64,000 nucleotides of DNA. Origin: Nannocystis punicea (GTDB lineage: Bacteria > Myxococcota_A > Polyangia > Nannocystales > Nannocystaceae). How positions within the stretch are numbered: the stretch's first letter is position 1; every line of letters begins with the position of its first letter. Of this stretch, positions 8,850 through 17,022 are shown piece by piece. Location: positions 9,460,001 through 9,524,000 of the forward strand of contig NZ_CP114040.1 in the NCBI RefSeq assembly GCF_026965555.1, read 5' to 3'. Below the pieces are notes generated by a model. That model was given only the letters and a program-made list of their open reading frames with translations. It made no database searches and was not told the origin of the DNA. The position numbers and the translations under genes were made by a program.

Positions 8850-8954
8850 AGTGAGTCGATGCGCACAGCGATCTTCCGGCTCGCCGACGGAGCCGAGAGA
8901 TCATCGAGCGCGCGATCATTGAACGCGCGAGGTCGCCCGTGATATGACGCCCCC

Positions 8955-9476
8955 ATGCCCAAGCCGACGAACTGGCAGAAGCTCTTGCGGAAACTGAGCG
9001 ACGACCTGCTCGAGGAGGCGCAGGACGAGGCCGACTTCTGCCTGGAACCGGAGGTGTACGAGCGCGTGATCGCGGACCACTGGCTCGGCCGCCCGCCGGC
9101 GTCCGAGGAGGCCCTCCGCGCGGCGGAGGTGCGCCTGGGGCTCTCGCTGCCGCCGGACTACCGAGCGTTCCTGGCGGTCTCCAACGGCTGGTACGGCTGC
9201 TTGATGTTCCCGAACGGCCTGGCCGCCCTCCTGCCGGTCGAAGAGGTCCAGCCGTCGCACGCTTCGGAGGCGAACGTGGACTGGGTCATGCAACACCACG
9301 CCTCGGAGCTCCGGGGAGTCGACCTCGTGCGCGAGACGTTGCTCATCGGCGAAGGCGACGGTAACGAGTACATCTTCCTGCACCCCGGCAAGGGCCCCTG
9401 GGGCGTGTGCAACTGGGACCACGAAGTCGGGATCACGCTGTTTCCCAGCTTCGAAGCCCTGATGCGCTCGCGGTGA
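8955..9476 (+). CDS. SMI1/KNR4 (SUKH) family protein
   Basis: A 173-aa soluble protein. The middle shows the SUKH superfamily pattern: VRLGLSLPPDYRAFLAVSNG followed by the loop WYGCLMFPNGLAALLPVEEV, then an acidic loop and GDGNEYIFLHPG. SUKH proteins are commonly immunity partners of polymorphic toxins but also occur alone as housekeeping regulators. No adjacent toxin gene is visible, although a T6SS cargo island lies about 7 kb downstream, so an orphan immunity role is only a guess. The start ATG 8955 precedes a Lys/Asn-rich helix. Confidence 0.75.
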   Translation: MPKPTNWQKLLRKLSDDLLEEAQDEADFCLEPEVYERVIADHWLGRPPASEEALRAAEVRLGLSLPPDYRAFLAVSNGWYGCLMFPNGLAALLPVEEVQPSHASEANVDWVMQHHASELRGVDLVRETLLIGEGDGNEYIFLHPGKGPWGVCNWDHEVGITLFPSFEALMRSR

Positions 9477-10200
9477 CGTGGCCCCGCTCCGCGTCGAGCT
9501 CCGGCCGCGAGCTCGATCACCCGTTCGACCTCGTCGATCGCCCGCAGCGACCGCGCGTGCCCGGCTCGTTCTTGCCCGGGGGACGCTCGGCGGCGGCGTG
9601 CTGGGTTCGGTCGGCCTCGCCGGCTACCGCCTCGGAGCGGCGGCTCGAGCGACGACCGCTCTTGCCCTGCCCGTCGCATCGACTGTCGCGCATCGCGGCA
9701 GGCACCCGTCGACCTGTCTCAAAAGACATTCATCCGAGTCGGGCGCCCCGGCCGGCGCGCGACTCGGGTGCGCCCCGTCGATTCAGTCGCACTCGCTCGT
9801 CGATGGCAGCGACCTGCGGGATCGCGCGATTGTCCCAGGCCAATAACGATCGTGCGCCCCAAGTCGGAGCGCCTGCGACGAACCGAGCAATGGTAACAGT
9901 CCCATCGAATGGCCAGCTTCGGCGAGATTGCCCGATCCGCCAGCCCCTATCGCCGATCGTCGCCACTCGAATTCGCCGAGTACCCGGTCCGTGGTTCAGG
10001 CGCGAGCGGATCCCGGATCTCGACGGAGTCGACCGTCACCGCTTAAAGAGAGCTCCCGTGGACGGGGGCCGGGACGCCCTGGAACCGAGTTTGCGCAGGA
10101 CGAGGCAATTGTCGCCTCGAAGCGCCCTGCCCCGGGCGAAGTCCGAGCAACTGTCTGAGGGGCCAGGGCGTCCCGGACACCGGCCCCGCGACCCTCGCCG

Positions 10201-10423
10201 CGCATCGATCCGGGACCCGCTCGCGCCGTGCGACCCGCGTCGCGCCTCGCCGAGGCCACAGCCCCGAAGCACCCATCGAGCCGCGCATCGATCCGGGACC
10301 CGCTCGCGCCGTGCGACCCGCGTCGCGCCTCGCCGAGGCCGCAGCCTCGAAACACCCATCGAGCCGCGCATCGATCCGCGGCCGCTCGCGCCGTGCGCCC
10401 CGCGTCGCGCCTGGCCGACCACC
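10201..10423. repeat. 83-bp tandem repeat, 2.7 copies
   Basis: Units begin CGCATCGATCCG at 10201, 10284 and 10367, an exact 83-bp period. The first two units are nearly identical (both continue GGACCCGCTCGCGCCGTG), while the third is diverged and partial. The period is not a multiple of three, which argues against a coding repeat. Confidence 0.85.
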
Positions 10424-10471
10424 GACCCTCGAGGACCTGCTCGATGGGACAGATGCCCCGCCGCCACGCAC

Positions 10472-10527
10472 CCGCGGCGCGTCGACGCGCCGCGGCTCCC
10501 CTGTCGCGCGAGGCGCGTCGACGCGCC
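10472..10527. promoter_or_regulatory. Pair of large palindromes centred on GTCGAC
   Basis: The first is a perfect 24-bp palindrome at 10472-10495 with half-site CCGCGGCGCGTC. The second is a perfect 16-bp palindrome at 10512-10527 (GGCGCGTCGACGCGCC). Centres are 36 bp apart. They lie about 240-300 bp upstream of the GGGPS-like gene and could be operators for a dimeric regulator; this function is inferred only from symmetry and position. Confidence 0.5.
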
Positions 10528-10768
10528 ACTCGGCCGCGCGGCGATTGTCGGCACGCCGCCCTCACTCTCCACAATCGCGCGGTCTCGACAATCGCCGTCC
10601 GCCGACGCCGACCCGCTGTCACGATCGCCCGCGGCGGCCGTCGCGTGGGCGCGAGGGAACCCACGCCCCCACCTCGAGGCCGCTCGTTTTCGCACATACG
10701 CGCCGACCGCGGTTGCGTTACCCTGGGGCCCGCAAGGCCCAGCGGGCCAGAGGACCGGAGGCCCAGTC

Positions 10769-11470
10769 GTGGAGCAGGACCGCAACTTCGTGTTCGAGCG
10801 CTACATCCCGCTGCTCGACCCGGACACCTTCTCGGACCTCGCCTTCTACCGCGAGCTCGAGCGGATCGGCTACCGCCAGGTCTTGCTGGGGGGCACCGGT
10901 GCGGCCGACTTGCCGGGGCTGACCATGAAGCTCAAGGAGAACACCCGACTGCAGGTCGTGCTCTACCCGGCCGGCCCCGACTCGCTGGCCCCGGCCGACG
11001 TCGTCCTCCTGCCTGACGTCATGAACTCGAACTCGCACTACGCGCGGCCGTTCGGGTCCGGCTCCGTGGCCACCGCCATGCACGTCGCCCGGCGCGGCCT
11101 CAACTTCATCCCGCTGGCCTATTTCATCATGGGCAACAGCACCGCGCGCTGGTACTTCGACGCCTTCCTGGTGCCCTCGCCGAAGATCATCCTCGGCTAC
11201 GCCAATTATGCCCGCATGGTCGGCTACCGCTACCTCGCGCTCGACTACGAGGACCCCGCGCTGGCCATCGACCCCAACCTCATCGCCGCGCTCAAGCAGG
11301 TGTCCGGGCTCCACCTCGTCATCTCCGACGAGTTCGACCCCGAGAGCGGCCGCCAGGCCCTGCGCATGGGCGCCGACACCGTCGTCACGCCCTCCGACAT
11401 CTTCGAGGACGCCGGCGACCCGCTCCGCCTCGCCCGCGAATTCCACGACGCCCTGCTCAGGCCCCCGTGA
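10769..11470 (+). CDS. GGGPS/PcrB-like prenylglyceryl phosphate synthase (putative)
   Basis: A 233-aa protein starting at GTG 10769, which has GGAGG seven bases upstream. The sequence reads as a small TIM barrel with the order of motifs seen in geranylgeranyl/heptaprenylglyceryl phosphate synthases: GGTGAADLP early, VVLYPAGPDSLAPADVVLLP, the PDVMNSNS stretch in place of the usual LN(S)-type loop, FIPLAYFIMGN, and YRYLALDYEDP where the family has YLExG. Length fits the family. Such enzymes join glycerol-1-phosphate to a polyprenyl diphosphate, the first step of ether-lipid synthesis. The variant motifs mean substrate is uncertain. Its stop overlaps the start of the cyclase gene, so the two are translationally coupled. 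Confidence 0.55.
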   Translation: MEQDRNFVFERYIPLLDPDTFSDLAFYRELERIGYRQVLLGGTGAADLPGLTMKLKENTRLQVVLYPAGPDSLAPADVVLLPDVMNSNSHYARPFGSGSVATAMHVARRGLNFIPLAYFIMGNSTARWYFDAFLVPSPKIILGYANYARMVGYRYLALDYEDPALAIDPNLIAALKQVSGLHLVISDEFDPESGRQALRMGADTVVTPSDIFEDAGDPLRLAREFHDALLRPP

Positions 11471-11515
11471 ACGCCCCCCAAATTCCACGACGCCCTGCTC
11501 AGGCCCCCGTGAACG
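11439..11515 (+). repeat. 35-bp direct repeat, 42-bp period, at a stop/start junction
   Basis: The 35-bp unit that begins AATTCCACGACGCCCTGC and ends CCCCCGTGAACG occurs at 11439-11473 and again at 11481-11515. Each copy carries the GTGA stop/start overlap. The first contains the TGA of the GGGPS-like gene and GTG 11467; the second supplies an in-frame alternative GTG at 11509, 14 codons further. Confidence 0.9.
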
Positions 11516-13128
11516 ATCCCCCGCACGATCCCGCAGGCACCTCCCCCCGCCTGCGCCTGCTCACCCGCCCGCTCCCCGTCGCCAGGCCCGACCTGCCGCT
11601 GCCGCCCCCGGGCCGGCTGCTGCACGTGTTCGCCGTCGCCATCGCCATCGGCTCGACCGCCGCCGCCGTCGGCGCTTATTACATCACCCTCGCCGCAGTG
11701 TTCCCGCCGGGCGTCCTGCCGCAATTCCTCGTCATCCTCGCCGCCCTCGTGGCCGCCTCGATCGCCGTCGTCTACGCCCGCCACCGCCGCTTCGTCGATC
11801 GCCTCGAGCCGTGGCTGCGCCGCCCCGGCGACAGCGTCGACCTCGACGCCTGGCGCCAGGCGCTGTCGTGGCCGGCGCGCCTGTCGATCTTCATCGGCCT
11901 CTCGGCGGTCGCGGTCAGCCTGAGCGCCGCCGTGATCATGATCGCGATCACCGGCGACGCCTGGCTCGGCTTGCACATCGCCGTCGGCGGCCTGCTCGCC
12001 GCCGTGCTCGACGCGATCTTCGCCTGGCTCTACACCGACGCGGCGACCCGGCCGCTGCGGCGGGCCCTGATCGCGCGCAGCCCGATGTTGCCGGTGACGG
12101 GTCCGGGGATCGTGCGCCTCGGCCTCGGCGCGAAGATGGCGATCGTGATCGTCGGCGTGCAGCTGGCGGGCGCGGTGATCTCCGGCACTCTGGCCTATCG
12201 CGGCGCGAGCGCGGCGGTGGCCGCCCACGAGCCGACGGCGCTGGCGCTGCACATCCTCGTGGTCACCGCGATCGGCCTGCTCGTCAGCCTCTCGGGCTGC
12301 CTCCTCGTCACGCGCAACACCACCGACCCGCTGCGCGAGCTGACCGACCTGGTCGGCACCTTGACGCCGGACCAGCTGTCGCGCCGCGCGCTGCCGATCG
12401 GCGGCGACGAGGTCGGTCAGCTCAGCGCCGCCGTCAACGGCATGCTCGGCGGGCTCGAGGAGCGCGACTTCATCAAGGACGCCTTCACCCGCTACGTCAC
12501 CCGCCAGGTCCGCGACGTGGTGCTCCAGGGCGGCCTCGAGCTCGGCGGCGAGCTCGTCACCGCCACCATTCTGATGGCCGACATCCGCGGCTTCACCCCG
12601 CTGGTCGAGAAGATGCCGCCGAAGCAGGTCGTGCGGATCTTGAACCGCTACTTCACCGAGATGGTGGAGGAGTGCATGGAGCACGGCGGCCTCATCGACA
12701 AGTTCATCGGCGACGCGATCCTCGTGGTGTTCGGCGCGCCGGTGCGGCTCGCCCCCGAGCTGTCCGCGCGCGCGGCGGCTTCCGCGGCCCTGGGCATGCA
12801 GCGCCGGCTCGCGCGGCTCAACGACGCGCTCGCGGCCGAGGGTCTGCAGCCGCTGCGGATCGGCGTCGGCGTGCACACGGGCGAGGCGATCGCCGGCAAC
12901 ATCGGCGCGCCGCAGCGGCTCGACTACACGCTCATCGGCGACTCGGTCAATACCGCGACCCGCATCGAATCGGCGTGTAAGGAAGTCGGCTCCGACGTCC
13001 TGATCTCCGAAGCCACGCGGATCTTGCTCGGCGACGTGGCCACAGTCGGCGCGCCGGTGACGGTCCACCTCAAGGGCAAATCGCGCCCCACCGCGGTGTT
13101 CCCGCTGCTCGGCCTGCAGAGCTCGTGA
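11467..13128 (+). CDS. Membrane-bound class III adenylate/guanylate cyclase
   Basis: Up to 553 aa. The N-terminal half has about six hydrophobic segments in two groups (about residues 50-180 and 215-280), followed by a HAMP-like linker (about 285-335, LRELTDLVGTLTPDQLSRR). The catalytic domain (about 365-545) shows the class III pattern: ILMADIRGFTPL with metal-binding Asp near residue 372, LIDKFIGDAILVVFGAP with the second Asp, and DYTLIGDSVNTATRIES with the Asn/Arg transition-state motif. It should make cAMP or cGMP on the cytoplasmic side. Start is GTG 11467 overlapping the previous stop; GTG 11509 in the duplicated junction is an equally possible start. Confidence 0.88.
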   Translation: MNAPQIPRRPAQAPVNDPPHDPAGTSPRLRLLTRPLPVARPDLPLPPPGRLLHVFAVAIAIGSTAAAVGAYYITLAAVFPPGVLPQFLVILAALVAASIAVVYARHRRFVDRLEPWLRRPGDSVDLDAWRQALSWPARLSIFIGLSAVAVSLSAAVIMIAITGDAWLGLHIAVGGLLAAVLDAIFAWLYTDAATRPLRRALIARSPMLPVTGPGIVRLGLGAKMAIVIVGVQLAGAVISGTLAYRGASAAVAAHEPTALALHILVVTAIGLLVSLSGCLLVTRNTTDPLRELTDLVGTLTPDQLSRRALPIGGDEVGQLSAAVNGMLGGLEERDFIKDAFTRYVTRQVRDVVLQGGLELGGELVTATILMADIRGFTPLVEKMPPKQVVRILNRYFTEMVEECMEHGGLIDKFIGDAILVVFGAPVRLAPELSARAAASAALGMQRRLARLNDALAAEGLQPLRIGVGVHTGEAIAGNIGAPQRLDYTLIGDSVNTATRIESACKEVGSDVLISEATRILLGDVATVGAPVTVHLKGKSRPTAVFPLLGLQSS

Positions 13129-13266
13129 TCGCCGGCGCTCGTGGTCGCCGCAGTTCCCTGATGGTTCGTGGCCGCGCCCGCTCGGCGCGGTCCCATTCGC
13201 CGCTGCGCTCGCGCCCGCGGCGCCCGCGGTGGACGTGACCGTCACCTGCGGGTACAAAGATCTGTC

Positions 13267-13938
13267 ATGGGGACGAGCGACCTGAACTACCAGTGGGCGG
13301 TCCGACGCCCCGCGTGGACGGTGCGCCAGGCCGGCGAGGTCGTGCGCAGCGTCGCCGACACCGTGGAGAGCGCGTGCCAGGTGCACTTCCCGTCGTCGGA
13401 GGGCTTCCGCACCGAGACCACCGAGCTGAACGGCCTGGTCGAGGGCGTGCGCCTGTCGGTCTCGCGCGGCGAGTTCGCGGCGGTGGTCAGCGCCCAGTGC
13501 TACGCCGAGCAGGTGTCTCAGGAGACATGTCCTTCGCGCCAGGTATCTGTCCGCTTGGTCGCCGCCCGCCGCGACGCCCCGCCTCCGCCGCCCACGGTGC
13601 TCCGCCTGGTCCAGGTCGCCGGCCCGGTCGCGCTGCTGCTCGGCGTCAGCGCGGTGGTGTTCGCCCTGATCTGCGCCGCCGCGGTCCCCGGCGTCGGCGG
13701 CTACTTCCGCCTGTCGCTGTGGATGAGCTTCATGCTGATGATGGCCCCCGCCGTGGCCTGGCTGGCCGGCGCCCGCACGTCCATGCAGCTCGAAGCCGTC
13801 GAGGCCAGCCAGTCCGCCATGTCCTCCCGCGTGGCCGCCCTCGCCGACGCCAACGCCCGCTGGCAACGCCTGCTCGCCGTCGTCCACGAGCAGCAAGTCG
13901 TGGTCGCCCAGTACAAGGCGCTGCCGTTCCGCCGCTGA
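13267..13938 (+). CDS. Two-TM membrane protein of unknown function
   Basis: A 223-aa protein. ATG 13267 is preferred to the upstream frame, which is Arg-rich noise. It has a soluble N-terminal part (1-110) ending in a Pro run, two transmembrane helices (about 118-140 and 148-168), and a C-terminal helical tail (SRVAALADANARWQRLLAVV) likely to form a coiled coil. Residues 84-94 (SQETCPSRQVS) are encoded by a copy of the dispersed GGAGACATGTCCTTCGC element, suggesting repeat insertion into the gene. The family is not recognised. Confidence 0.6.
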   Translation: MGTSDLNYQWAVRRPAWTVRQAGEVVRSVADTVESACQVHFPSSEGFRTETTELNGLVEGVRLSVSRGEFAAVVSAQCYAEQVSQETCPSRQVSVRLVAARRDAPPPPPTVLRLVQVAGPVALLLGVSAVVFALICAAAVPGVGGYFRLSLWMSFMLMMAPAVAWLAGARTSMQLEAVEASQSAMSSRVAALADANARWQRLLAVVHEQQVVVAQYKALPFRR

Positions 13939-13949
13939 GGCGCGATATT

Positions 13950-13971
13950 TACATGTCTTTCAGGACATGTA
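13950..13971. repeat. Dispersed palindrome copy after 13267-13938 gene
   Basis: A 22-bp hairpin, arms TACATGTCT and AGGACATGTA with one G.U-type mismatch, 12 bp after the stop codon. No T-run follows. A further half-site AACATG occurs at about 13978. It may serve as a transcription end structure. Confidence 0.7.
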
Positions 13972-14176
13972 CGATAGAACATGACTGACGAGCGCCCGCT
14001 CGCCCTCCCGCTCGGTGCCCGAGGTCCAGCGAGTCCTCGGAGATTCGAGGATGAACGACCGAGGGAATGCAGACGAGCGCGTGGCGCTCGGCCCGAGGCC
14101 ACCGCGATTCACGCCCACTGCACCGTCCCTGCAACGTGGTTTGCAAGCCACCCGAGAGTTGGTACCACCTGGTCCC

Positions 14177-16267
14177 GTGAACCAGCGCTCGTTCGCCGTC
14201 ATCCTCGCCGTCCTCGCTGCTTGTGGGTCCAGTGAGCCGCCGCCCGCGAAGACCGCCGCGGTCGCGCCGACCGGACCGAAGACGCCGGTGCTCGACAAGA
14301 AGCCGGAGTTCGGCGCATGGGGCGTCGATCTCGCGGGCATGGACGGGGCGGTCGCGCCGGGCGCCAGCTTCTATCACCACGTCAACGGCCACTGGCTCAG
14401 GACCGCGAAGATCCCGGACGACAAGTCGAACTACGGCCTGTTCCCCGCGCTCATCGATCGCAGCCAGGAGCGCACCAGACAGATCATCGAATCGAGCGAG
14501 GGCGCCCCGGGGACCGAGGGGCAGAAGATCGGCGACTACTATAAGACCTTCATGGACGAGGCGGCGATCGAGGCGCTCGGCACGGCGCCGCTGCAGAAGA
14601 AGCTCGAGTCGATCGCCGCCGCCGAGGACGTCGACGGCATCGTCGCGCTGCTGGCCGCGCACTCGCGCGAGCTGGGCTCGACCCCGTTCACGACGTTCGT
14701 CGACCAGGACGATCGCGAACCCGAGACGCACATCGCCACCCTCTCGCAAGGCGGCCTCGGCCTGCCGGACCGCGACATGTACGACGCCAGCGCGGGGCAG
14801 TTCGCCCCGCTCCGCGACGGCTACAAGCAGTACATCGCCACGATGTTCGGGCTCGTCGGCATGCCGGAAGCCGAAGCGCGCGCGGCGGCCGTCTACGCGC
14901 TCGAGGAGAAGCTCGCCGCGTCGCACTGGACGCGGGTGCAGAACCGCGACCCGCAGCAGACCTACAACAAGCTGACGATCGCCCAGCTCGAGGAGACCGC
15001 GCCGGGCATCGACTGGAAGCTGTGGCTCGCGGGCGTCGGGCTCGCGGGTCAGGCGGCGATCAACGTCAAGCAGCCGGGCGCGATCGCGGCGGCGGCCAGG
15101 CTCGTCCAGGACCAGCCGATCGCGGTGTGGAAGGACTACCTCACGCTGAGGGTGCTGACGGCCGCCGCGCCGTACCTGCCGAAGAAATTCGTCGACGCTC
15201 ACTTCGAGATGTTCGGCAAGACCCTGTCGGGCACGCCGCAGCTCGAGGCGCGCTGGAAACGGGGCGTCGACAACGTCGTCGGTTCGCTGGGCGACGCGGT
15301 CGGGAAGGTCTACGTCGCCAAGTACTTCCCGCCGGAGACCAAGGCGGCCGCGGACGAGCTGGTGAAGAACCTGCTCGTGGCGATGGGCCAGCGCCTCGAC
15401 GGGCTGACCTGGATGAGCCCCGCGACCCTGACGAAGGCCAAGGAGAAGCTCGCCACCTACAACCCGAAGATCGGCTATCCCAAGCAATGGCGCGACTACT
15501 CGGCGCTGACGATCATCCCCGGCGACGCGCTGGGCAACGAGGAGCGGGTCCTGAAGTTCATGTACGACTGGGCGCTCGCCAAGCTCGGCAAGCCGGTCGA
15601 CCGCGACGAGTGGAACATGCCGCCGATGCAGGTCAACGCCTACTACAGCGCGGCGCTCAACGAGATCGTGTTCCCGGCGGCGATCCTGCAGCCGCCGTTC
15701 TTCGACGCCGCCGCGGACCCGGCCGTGAACTACGGCGGCATCGGGGCGGTGATCGGTCACGAGATCAGCCACGGCTTCGACGACCAGGGCGCGCAGTACG
15801 ACGCCAGGGGCGCGCTCAAGAACTGGTGGTCGGCCGAGGACGCGGCGAAGTTCAAGCAGGCGACCGCGATGCTGGTCGCGCAGTACAATGATTATTGTCC
15901 GTTGCCCGCGGCCGACGGCAAGCCCGCGCAGTGCGTGAACGGCGAGCTCACGCTCGGGGAGAACATCGCCGACCTCGCCGGCTTGACGATCGCGTTCCAC
16001 GCCTACCAGCTCTCGCTCGGTGGTGAGCCCGCGCCAGTAATCGACGGCCTGTCCGGCGAGCAGCGCTTCTTCCTCGGCTGGGCGCAGAGCTGGCGCCGGG
16101 TCTACCGCGATCCGGAGCTGGCGAACCGGCTCGTCACCGATCCGCACAGCCCGTCCGAGTTCCGGACGGACGTCGTGCGCAACCTCGACGCCTGGTACGA
16201 CGCGTTTCAGCCGAAGGCCGGCGAGGCGCTGTACCTCGCGCCGGACGAGCGCGTCAAGATCTGGTAG
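14177..16267 (+). CDS. M13-family (neprilysin/PepO-like) metallopeptidase lipoprotein
   Basis: A 696-aa protein, normal for the family. GTG 14177 is chosen because it begins a lipoprotein signal peptide (VNQRSFAVILAVLAAC); the frame is open further upstream but without signal. The zinc site is intact: GHEISHGFDDQG with His528, Glu529 and His532, and ENIADLAGLTIAF providing the third ligand Glu595 and the conserved Asp. NAYYSAALNEIVFPAAILQP is the substrate-binding NAY/F motif. It should cleave oligopeptides at the cell surface or in the periplasm, fitting a predatory lifestyle. A perfect dispersed palindrome follows its stop. Confidence 0.92.
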   Translation: MNQRSFAVILAVLAACGSSEPPPAKTAAVAPTGPKTPVLDKKPEFGAWGVDLAGMDGAVAPGASFYHHVNGHWLRTAKIPDDKSNYGLFPALIDRSQERTRQIIESSEGAPGTEGQKIGDYYKTFMDEAAIEALGTAPLQKKLESIAAAEDVDGIVALLAAHSRELGSTPFTTFVDQDDREPETHIATLSQGGLGLPDRDMYDASAGQFAPLRDGYKQYIATMFGLVGMPEAEARAAAVYALEEKLAASHWTRVQNRDPQQTYNKLTIAQLEETAPGIDWKLWLAGVGLAGQAAINVKQPGAIAAAARLVQDQPIAVWKDYLTLRVLTAAAPYLPKKFVDAHFEMFGKTLSGTPQLEARWKRGVDNVVGSLGDAVGKVYVAKYFPPETKAAADELVKNLLVAMGQRLDGLTWMSPATLTKAKEKLATYNPKIGYPKQWRDYSALTIIPGDALGNEERVLKFMYDWALAKLGKPVDRDEWNMPPMQVNAYYSAALNEIVFPAAILQPPFFDAAADPAVNYGGIGAVIGHEISHGFDDQGAQYDARGALKNWWSAEDAAKFKQATAMLVAQYNDYCPLPAADGKPAQCVNGELTLGENIADLAGLTIAFHAYQLSLGGEPAPVIDGLSGEQRFFLGWAQSWRRVYRDPELANRLVTDPHSPSEFRTDVVRNLDAWYDAFQPKAGEALYLAPDERVKIW

Positions 16268-16277
16268 CCGCCTCGGC

Positions 16278-16303
16278 TGGACATGTCCTTCAGGACATGT
16301 CCA
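16278..16303. repeat. Dispersed palindrome, 12-bp perfect arms
   Basis: Arms TGGACATGTCCT (16278-16289) and AGGACATGTCCA (16292-16303) with a 2-nt spacer, 10 bp after the M13 peptidase stop. Each ACATGT is itself a palindrome. This is the cleanest consensus copy in the window. No U-tract follows. Confidence 0.8.
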
Positions 16304-16460
16304 ATCAAAGGCTCGCCGCCTCGCGGCCCTCGATCGATGCCGCGAGCGAGCCGGGTCTGCCGTCCGGTGCCGACATTGCCGAGCCCGCCGCGCTCGCGGC
16401 CCCGCGCATCCTCGCCCGCGCTGGGGCTCGCGCGGTTCGAATTTGAACACCGCGGCCGGC

Positions 16461-16489
16461 TTGACACGATTTTTTGGAGCACGCTAAAT
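16461..16489 (+). promoter_or_regulatory. Candidate sigma-70-type promoter for the Eag-PAAR operon
   Basis: TTGACA at 16461-16466 and CTAAAT at 16484-16489 are separated by 17 bp, with an unusual run of T between them in otherwise GC-rich DNA. The first downstream gene starts at 16546, leaving a leader of about 50 nt. Confidence 0.5.
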
Positions 16490-16545
16490 GGACGCTGACC
16501 CGGCGGAGACGCGCGCAGTTTCGCGGGGCGTGAGGGGCATCGGGC

Positions 16546-17007
16546 ATGAACACGAGCGACAACCTGGTCAACGCCGGTGAGGGCGTCAAACTGGCCATTC
16601 CGGCGAACTGGCGGCGCAACGCGGTCATCGCCTTCTCCAACGGCCTCGAGGGCGAGCAGGGCGCCTCGGTGGTCGTGCGTCGGGAGACACTCGAGCCGCG
16701 AATCACCCTGCAGCAATACATGGACGGGCTGCTGGTCGAGCTGGCCCGCAGCGTGCCCGAATTCGCGTTCATCGACCGGCGCAGCCGCACGCTCGCCGGT
16801 CACCCGGCGGTCGAGTTCCTCTACACCATGAGCGCGCGCGGCGAGGCGTACGAGCAGCGCCAGGTGTGCGCTCTCGACATTCCCGGCAGCGTCCTGTCGA
16901 TCGTGCTGACCACGCGAAAGAGCCAGGCCACCGGCTTCAGCGAGCAATGGGAGAAGATCCTCGCCAGCCTGGTCCTCGGCCCGCCGGGCGAGCCGCGACG
17001 CCCCTGA
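16546..17007 (+). CDS. DcrB/DUF1795-family T6SS effector chaperone (Eag-like)
   Basis: A 153-aa protein with the DcrB/DUF1795 layout: an N-terminal strand with AIPANWRRNAVIAFSN, a middle beta sheet (QQYMDGLLVELARSVPEF), and a C-terminal strand-helix (VLSIVLTTRKSQATGFSEQW). Eag proteins of this fold bind the pre-PAAR transmembrane segment of T6SS effectors and load them onto VgrG. The next gene, 15 bp downstream, is exactly such a PAAR protein with N-terminal membrane helices, which strongly supports the call. GAGGGG lies upstream of ATG 16546. Confidence 0.8.
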   Translation: MNTSDNLVNAGEGVKLAIPANWRRNAVIAFSNGLEGEQGASVVVRRETLEPRITLQQYMDGLLVELARSVPEFAFIDRRSRTLAGHPAVEFLYTMSARGEAYEQRQVCALDIPGSVLSIVLTTRKSQATGFSEQWEKILASLVLGPPGEPRRP

Positions 17008-17022
17008 GCCAACGAGGTCCCC

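Larger units (their letters stand above)
9477..10768. other. 1.3-kb stretch without a convincing gene
   Basis: Open frames here are all Arg/Ser/Pro-rich and mutually shadowing, with no family resemblance. A long plus frame runs through from 9407 into the GGGPS-like gene but has no plausible start or domain. The stretch holds a weak copy of the dispersed hairpin near 9711-9730, the 83-bp tandem repeat (10201-10423) and a pair of large GTCGAC-centred palindromes (10472-10527). The region is probably regulatory or degenerate DNA. Confidence 0.6.

Noticed and set aside
9407..10768. N-terminal 450-residue extension of the GGGPS-like protein
   Set aside because: Arg/Pro/Ser-rich with 83-bp repeats not in multiples of three; a GTG with GGAGG at 10769 gives a family-sized protein.
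11245..13896. Very long minus-strand open frame (883 codons) opposite the cyclase and two-TM genes
   Set aside because: The product is low-complexity Gly/Arg/Glu/Asp/His-rich; such antisense frames are typical shadows of high-GC coding genes. The plus-strand genes have clear families.
13949..16450. 833-codon minus-strand frame opposite the M13 peptidase
   Set aside because: Mirror of the peptidase codons with no domain; the plus-strand gene has an intact zinc site.
16420..16450. tRNA T-arm-like motif GGTTCGAATTTGAAC
   Set aside because: No acceptor, D-arm or anticodon pairing could be built around it.
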